From positions 32,511,165 through 32,575,164 of the forward strand of contig CM019217.1 in NCBI GenBank assembly GCA_009741485.1: a DNA stretch of 64,000 bases. The letters run 5' to 3'. The number at the start of each line of letters is the position of its first letter. Positions within the stretch are counted from its first letter, which is position 1. This stretch comes from Malurus cyaneus samueli (taxonomy: Eukaryota; Chordata; Aves; Passeriformes; Maluridae). The notes under the pieces are model-generated. The model worked only from the letters and a program-made list of their open reading frames with translations, was not told where the DNA came from and ran no database searches. This document shows, one piece after another, positions 60,001-64,000 of the stretch. The translations under genes were made by a program, and so were the position numbers.

Positions 60001-61150
60001 ACATGCAATTAAAAGACAAGGGAGGGTAGATTTTGATTTCTAACTAGCTATGAATCCAGAAAGCCTCTTACAGGTTTTTCGTGTGTTGTCTTGCTTCGTA
60101 TCTGTTTTCTAAGCCAGGATTTGATTTTGAACCTCTAACCCTTGTAGCTTTAAGAATGGCAATGCCCACTTTTCCTCATTCACTACTCTTTAATTAAGTG
60201 TTTTTCTGTTGGTTCAAAAAAAAAAATATGGATATTTACATAATTTGGAATTACCAGAAAGAAGGCACGTTCTGCAGCACCAGAATGTGGTAAGATTGTC
60301 CTCCACCTTATGGCAGACAGGAAATGTACCAGGCAAAGATCTTGTCTCCGCACACACTGGGGGCAGTGGGATTTCAAGTGCCCAAAGTTGAAGCAGCTGA
60401 GTAAAGTGCACTTCTGTTTGTCCTTTCTGTATCAATCTCACATTTCTGAAGTATTTCTGAGCAGGTGAGTCTAACAGGTTTTCTTAATTGTGCTATCCCT
60501 CTGGTGAGTTTAACCTCTAAGTAGGGCTTTGCTCAGAACACAAATGGTTAGATCTTTGAAAGTCATATTCACAGTTCAATAACTGAAAAAGATGGTCATA
60601 TATGCAAAATCCTATATGAAGGCAGAGTTCAGTCTGTATGCAAAGAGCAGAATTTTGTTCCAAGTACTGTTCTTTAAAAAAAGATCATGTTTCTTTGCAT
60701 GCTGGAACAGCCTTGGCACAGACACAAATACAGAACCCAGTTCTCTGAATCCTAAAATTAGTGTATGGTCTCATTTCAGCATATCTCTTTGGTCACATGG
60801 GATGATTGATGCTTTTCTTAACTGCATCAGCCTTAGTAAACAAAGGGAATGGTTTAAAAGTTTATCAGCAAAGCACAAGTACAAGATAATTTTGCAGAAA
60901 AATAATATAGCCTATTCTGTATTTGCAGAGAAAAGATAAATCAATACCATGCAATATTCTGCACGTCCTCTGAGGAACAGATGTTTTTTCCACGGCTTTT
61001 AGCAAAGGCTGTGACCTACTTCACAAATATGCCTCCAAGGTCTTATCCCACCTTAAGTTTTCACAACCATTAATAATATTTCCATATACTGACAATCTTT
61101 TAACTAGGTACTTTATGATAGGGAAAGAAGAACTGCTTTTCTGGCTTTTA

Positions 61151-61168
61151 TTTTTTTTTTTTTTTTTT
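61151..61168. repeat. T18 homopolymer
   Basis: Eighteen consecutive T after CTGGCTTTTA. On the minus strand this is an A-run following no recognisable retroposon body. Confidence 0.95.
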
Positions 61169-62295
61169 GTTTCCATAGAAATATACTTTGGAGAAAGTAT
61201 CCACAGGCTGTGTTTTTGGGATAGCCTTTGTGGCTTTTCAGTTATCCAGATGTTTGCCAGAGTGAAACTGAAGGAAAGAGAACATCGTGTACTGCTCAGA
61301 TGTGATGCTTCCAATGCTGCTGCTTTCACTTTCTGTCTACAGCTGCTGTAATCCTAGTGAAGAGCTCTTCATTCTCAAAGGTTACACTTTCTGTATGCCA
61401 GGAGTGTTATCTCTGTCAAGGAAAAAACAAGTCAGACTTACTAGAATGTCCTAGCAGGCAGTAGGGAGGACGACAAGCTCTTTATCAAACATTATGGAGT
61501 GAAAATATGTGTATGTGCAAATTGCAACCAGTTTATAGCTTGCTGGGGAGTAGCCTTCACCACTTTCTTGCAGTTTCTAGTTGCAAAAATAGGCTGAGCT
61601 GTCCATAAGACTAGCATGAATAGCGCAGTAATTAAAGCTTCGAAGATGAAAATAATCCCTCCATAAACTGTGGCATCAGCCCATCCATGGGCCATGCTTC
61701 TTGTGTGGGAATGGCTCTTCAAAGGCTCCGAGTGGCCTCCCCCTCCATGAAAATGCCAGTGAGTTGGGGCTGGTGCCTTGCCCACTCACCTCTGGTTTGG
61801 GAATAATTTTATTGATGTCCTAATGTCCATTGATATATTTAAGGTCCCATCCCCAAAATGGCAAGTGCCCCTGACTGTGGGCTCCAAGAATAAGACAGGT
61901 GGTAAAAATAGAGCAAGAAAAGGGAAATTGCATGCATGGAGCTACCAGTCTTAATACATTTGTAGGAGTCATGGTTAAAATAGTGGGTTTTGAAGTCTGG
62001 CTGTATTACTAAGAATAGCAAATGTTCCTACGGTGGTATCCTAGCAGGTAGTCCTTGTAATGTCTACACGAGCTCCTCTTTTCAGATAGGGTGGAAAAAT
62101 GCTTTGTGAGGTCCCACGTGCAGTTGGCTGTGTTTCTTGGTGATTATTCTTCTTTTCCTCCACCGTGGGATGGTGATAAAACCACCAGAAAAACAAATAG
62201 GAATTATTTTCAACACAATGCCAGAAAGACTCCCATGCTACCTCTCTGGAAGTATTAGGCATTTTTCTGTGTTCTCCCCAAAGAGGTGCTTTGGC

Positions 62296-62349
62296 CAGTA
62301 CTATCTAGATTTAAAACTTTTGGGGTCAGTACTATCTAGATTTAAAACT
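62296..62349. repeat. Two-copy direct repeat, 31-bp period
   Basis: CAGTACTATCTAGATTTAAA plus ACT occurs at 62296-62318 and again at 62327-62349 with a short unrelated spacer. Confidence 0.92.
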
Positions 62350-64000
62350 GTTGTCTAAAAGCACAGGAACAGTTTTTGGTTAAGGGGTTCCTCCCTGTCC
62401 TTCCCAGCTGCTCCTTCCCACTGCTATGCCAGAGTGCCTTACTCTCTCGGTTGTGTTGTCGTTTGTGCTTTTGAGCAGGATGGGGGCCATGGTCCAGGTC
62501 CAGACCCTGCAGAAAGAGGTGTTGCTTGCAAGCCTGCTTTGTTTCCTGGACTTCTTCAGAAAGCTGTCCATGAAAAACGTGTTAGGATGCAGCAAAACAG
62601 GGATGGGGCTGAAGGGTGATGGAGTGATGGAGTACAAGATGCTTCTTTGCAGTGTGGAGCTGGTGCTGCTCCTTCCCTCTGCAGCCTCAGCTGGCTCTGC
62701 TCCTCTCCCTGGTCACCTCCATCCACAGTCTCTGCAGGGTGGAGGAAGATGGTGACCAAGTGACCCAAGGCAGGCATTAAGCCATTTTTCTCCTGGTTAA
62801 CCAGAGTGTGAAGGTTCAGGCAAGCAAAGGTTCAGGCTTCTGGAGAGGTTTGCTTAGGCCAGTGGATGGGTACCCACAGCTCAGCAGATCATGGTAGTGA
62901 TGAAGGCAGTGGGAATGGGATTCCTTGGCCTCTCTGAAAAACTGTTAGACGTGCACTTGCTTGCCCCCAGTGCAAAAAATACCAATAGCTTCTAGGTGTG
63001 AGTCTGCAGGGGAAGTACCTTAAGGAGTAGGAGATGCATAAGTGCTTGTGGTTTTACAGCCTGCTCCAGATGCTGATGTTTTGTTCTCCTTAAAAGGATC
63101 AACTATTTCTGCTTTTTTACTTTCAGCTGCATAAACACTGGAGAGAGGCTGTCAAGAAACTTGGCCTGCTGTTTTGTAGGGCTCGCCTTAGTTTCTGGCT
63201 TTGTAGGTTTGTTTGACATATTCTGATGGATGGTGAAGGTGGCTTGATGTTAGGCGATGGCCCCTGAAACTTTAGATGCTTTTGCTGCCTGTTTTGTAGC
63301 ATTTCAAAGGTCTTAAGAAATTTGAATGATTCCTAATGTCAGATGATTGATTCTGTAATCACTGATGGATACACTTCAGGTTCTCCTACCTGGAGCCACT
63401 GGAATAATGCTTCAAGTGCACTCAGTAACATCATTTATGGACAGACAGCAGCTACTTTAGGGCACTGCAGAAGTTGATGTTTCTTTATGTACAAATAAAT
63501 CATGCATTTGACAGCTCTAGATGGAGATATGGCACCTTCATTTCCCACAGGCAATTGCTCAGTAGAGTTGACTTGTTATTTTCATCAAAAAGGATGCTGT
63601 TGACATGCAACTGCCAAAAAACCTGCTACATTTTAGCACCATTGTGGTCAATGCTGTGAGGCAGACAGGTCTGGGGATGTCTTCTGAAGACATCCAGGTT
63701 TATTTTTCAGCAGCATTTAAAGGAGCATAGGGTGGGGGCTGGGTTTTGATGAGCAGAAGCACTTCTGCTTGCCCCTCTGTGAAGGACATAACTCCGGAAG
63801 ATGCCCACTGTTCTCTCCAGCTGAACATCATTGTAGGATTATTTTTAGCTGAGTTTGAATTTACTTTCAGATGAACAGGTCTTGGGAGCCACTCCTCCCT
63901 TCTCACAAGCCAAACTTTTCTCCTGATTACCTCGGATTAATTTGTCTTGGTGTGGGTGATGGATGTGAAGGTGTGTGCTGACAACTGGAGTTGCTAATCC

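Larger units (their letters stand above)
49601..64000 (+). other. Non-coding stretch, probably IRF2 intron 1
   Basis: About 14 kb of AT-rich sequence with no exon that I can support on either strand. Short open frames (largest 129 codons, 58326-58715) lack homology and splice logic. Structured elements are listed separately. Calling it IRF2 intron 1 follows only from synteny with the CpG island upstream. Confidence 0.45.

Noticed and set aside
61492..61785. 97-codon minus frame with a hydrophobic membrane-like segment
   Set aside because: One hydrophobic stretch alone is weak evidence; no homologue or transcript structure is recognised.
50000..64000. IRF2 coding exon 2 (start of the DNA-binding domain)
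   Set aside because: I looked for the tryptophan-rich N-terminal IRF pattern and did not see it in the translated frames; IRF2 coding sequence probably begins beyond the window.
1..64000. CRISPR arrays, operons, tRNA/rRNA genes, intact retroviral or DNA-transposon genes
   Set aside because: No regularly spaced repeat-spacer arrays, cloverleaf genes or transposase/integrase frames were recognised; the sequence is ordinary vertebrate chromosomal DNA.

Overview
This is vertebrate nuclear DNA, almost certainly from a bird outside the chicken group. Genes are split into short exons with GT/AG introns. The dispersed repeats are CR1 LINE 3' ends, and the predicted proteins read as complete avian-type CENPU, PRIMPOL and CASP3. 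There is no prokaryotic or viral gene organisation. Most of the longer open frames lie in introns, CpG islands or repeats and are not genes. The gene order (CENPU, PRIMPOL, CASP3, then presumably IRF2) matches the conserved vertebrate block seen on human 4q35.1.

Layout. (1) 1-4.2 kb: the last four coding exons of CENPU on the + strand, with the 5' part outside the window. (2) 4.26-15.2 kb: all twelve coding exons of PRIMPOL on the - strand, splicing in frame to a 579-residue primase-polymerase, with a 5' noncoding exon probably near 18.7 kb. CENPU and PRIMPOL converge tail to tail, with poly(A) signals only about 120 bp apart. (3) 18.47-19.27 kb: a CpG island between PRIMPOL and CASP3, which start in opposite directions, so it is probably a shared bidirectional promoter. 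(4) 24.28-29.90 kb: six coding exons of CASP3 on the + strand, joining to a 282-residue executioner caspase with intact His/Cys catalytic residues, followed by about 1.2 kb of likely 3'UTR. (5) 31-47 kb: no gene recognised; several CR1 fragments and one older CR1-like element. (6) 47.85-49.6 kb: a second, very GC-rich CpG island holding a 23-bp minisatellite, a TATA-like box next to an AT-rich patch, and a decamer repeat. By synteny it is the best candidate for the IRF2 promoter and first noncoding exon. (7) 49.6-64 kb: AT-rich sequence without a supported exon, probably IRF2 intron 1. It carries a short tandem repeat rich in IRF-type AANNGAAA sites.

Functions. CENPU is a kinetochore subunit (CENP-O/P/Q/U/R group). 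PRIMPOL re-primes stalled replication forks. CASP3 is the main executioner protease of apoptosis. IRF2, if present, is an interferon-response transcription factor. They are neighbours by ancestral synteny, not as a pathway. All exon joins were checked by hand for reading phase. UTR limits, promoter limits and the IRF2 assignment are inference.
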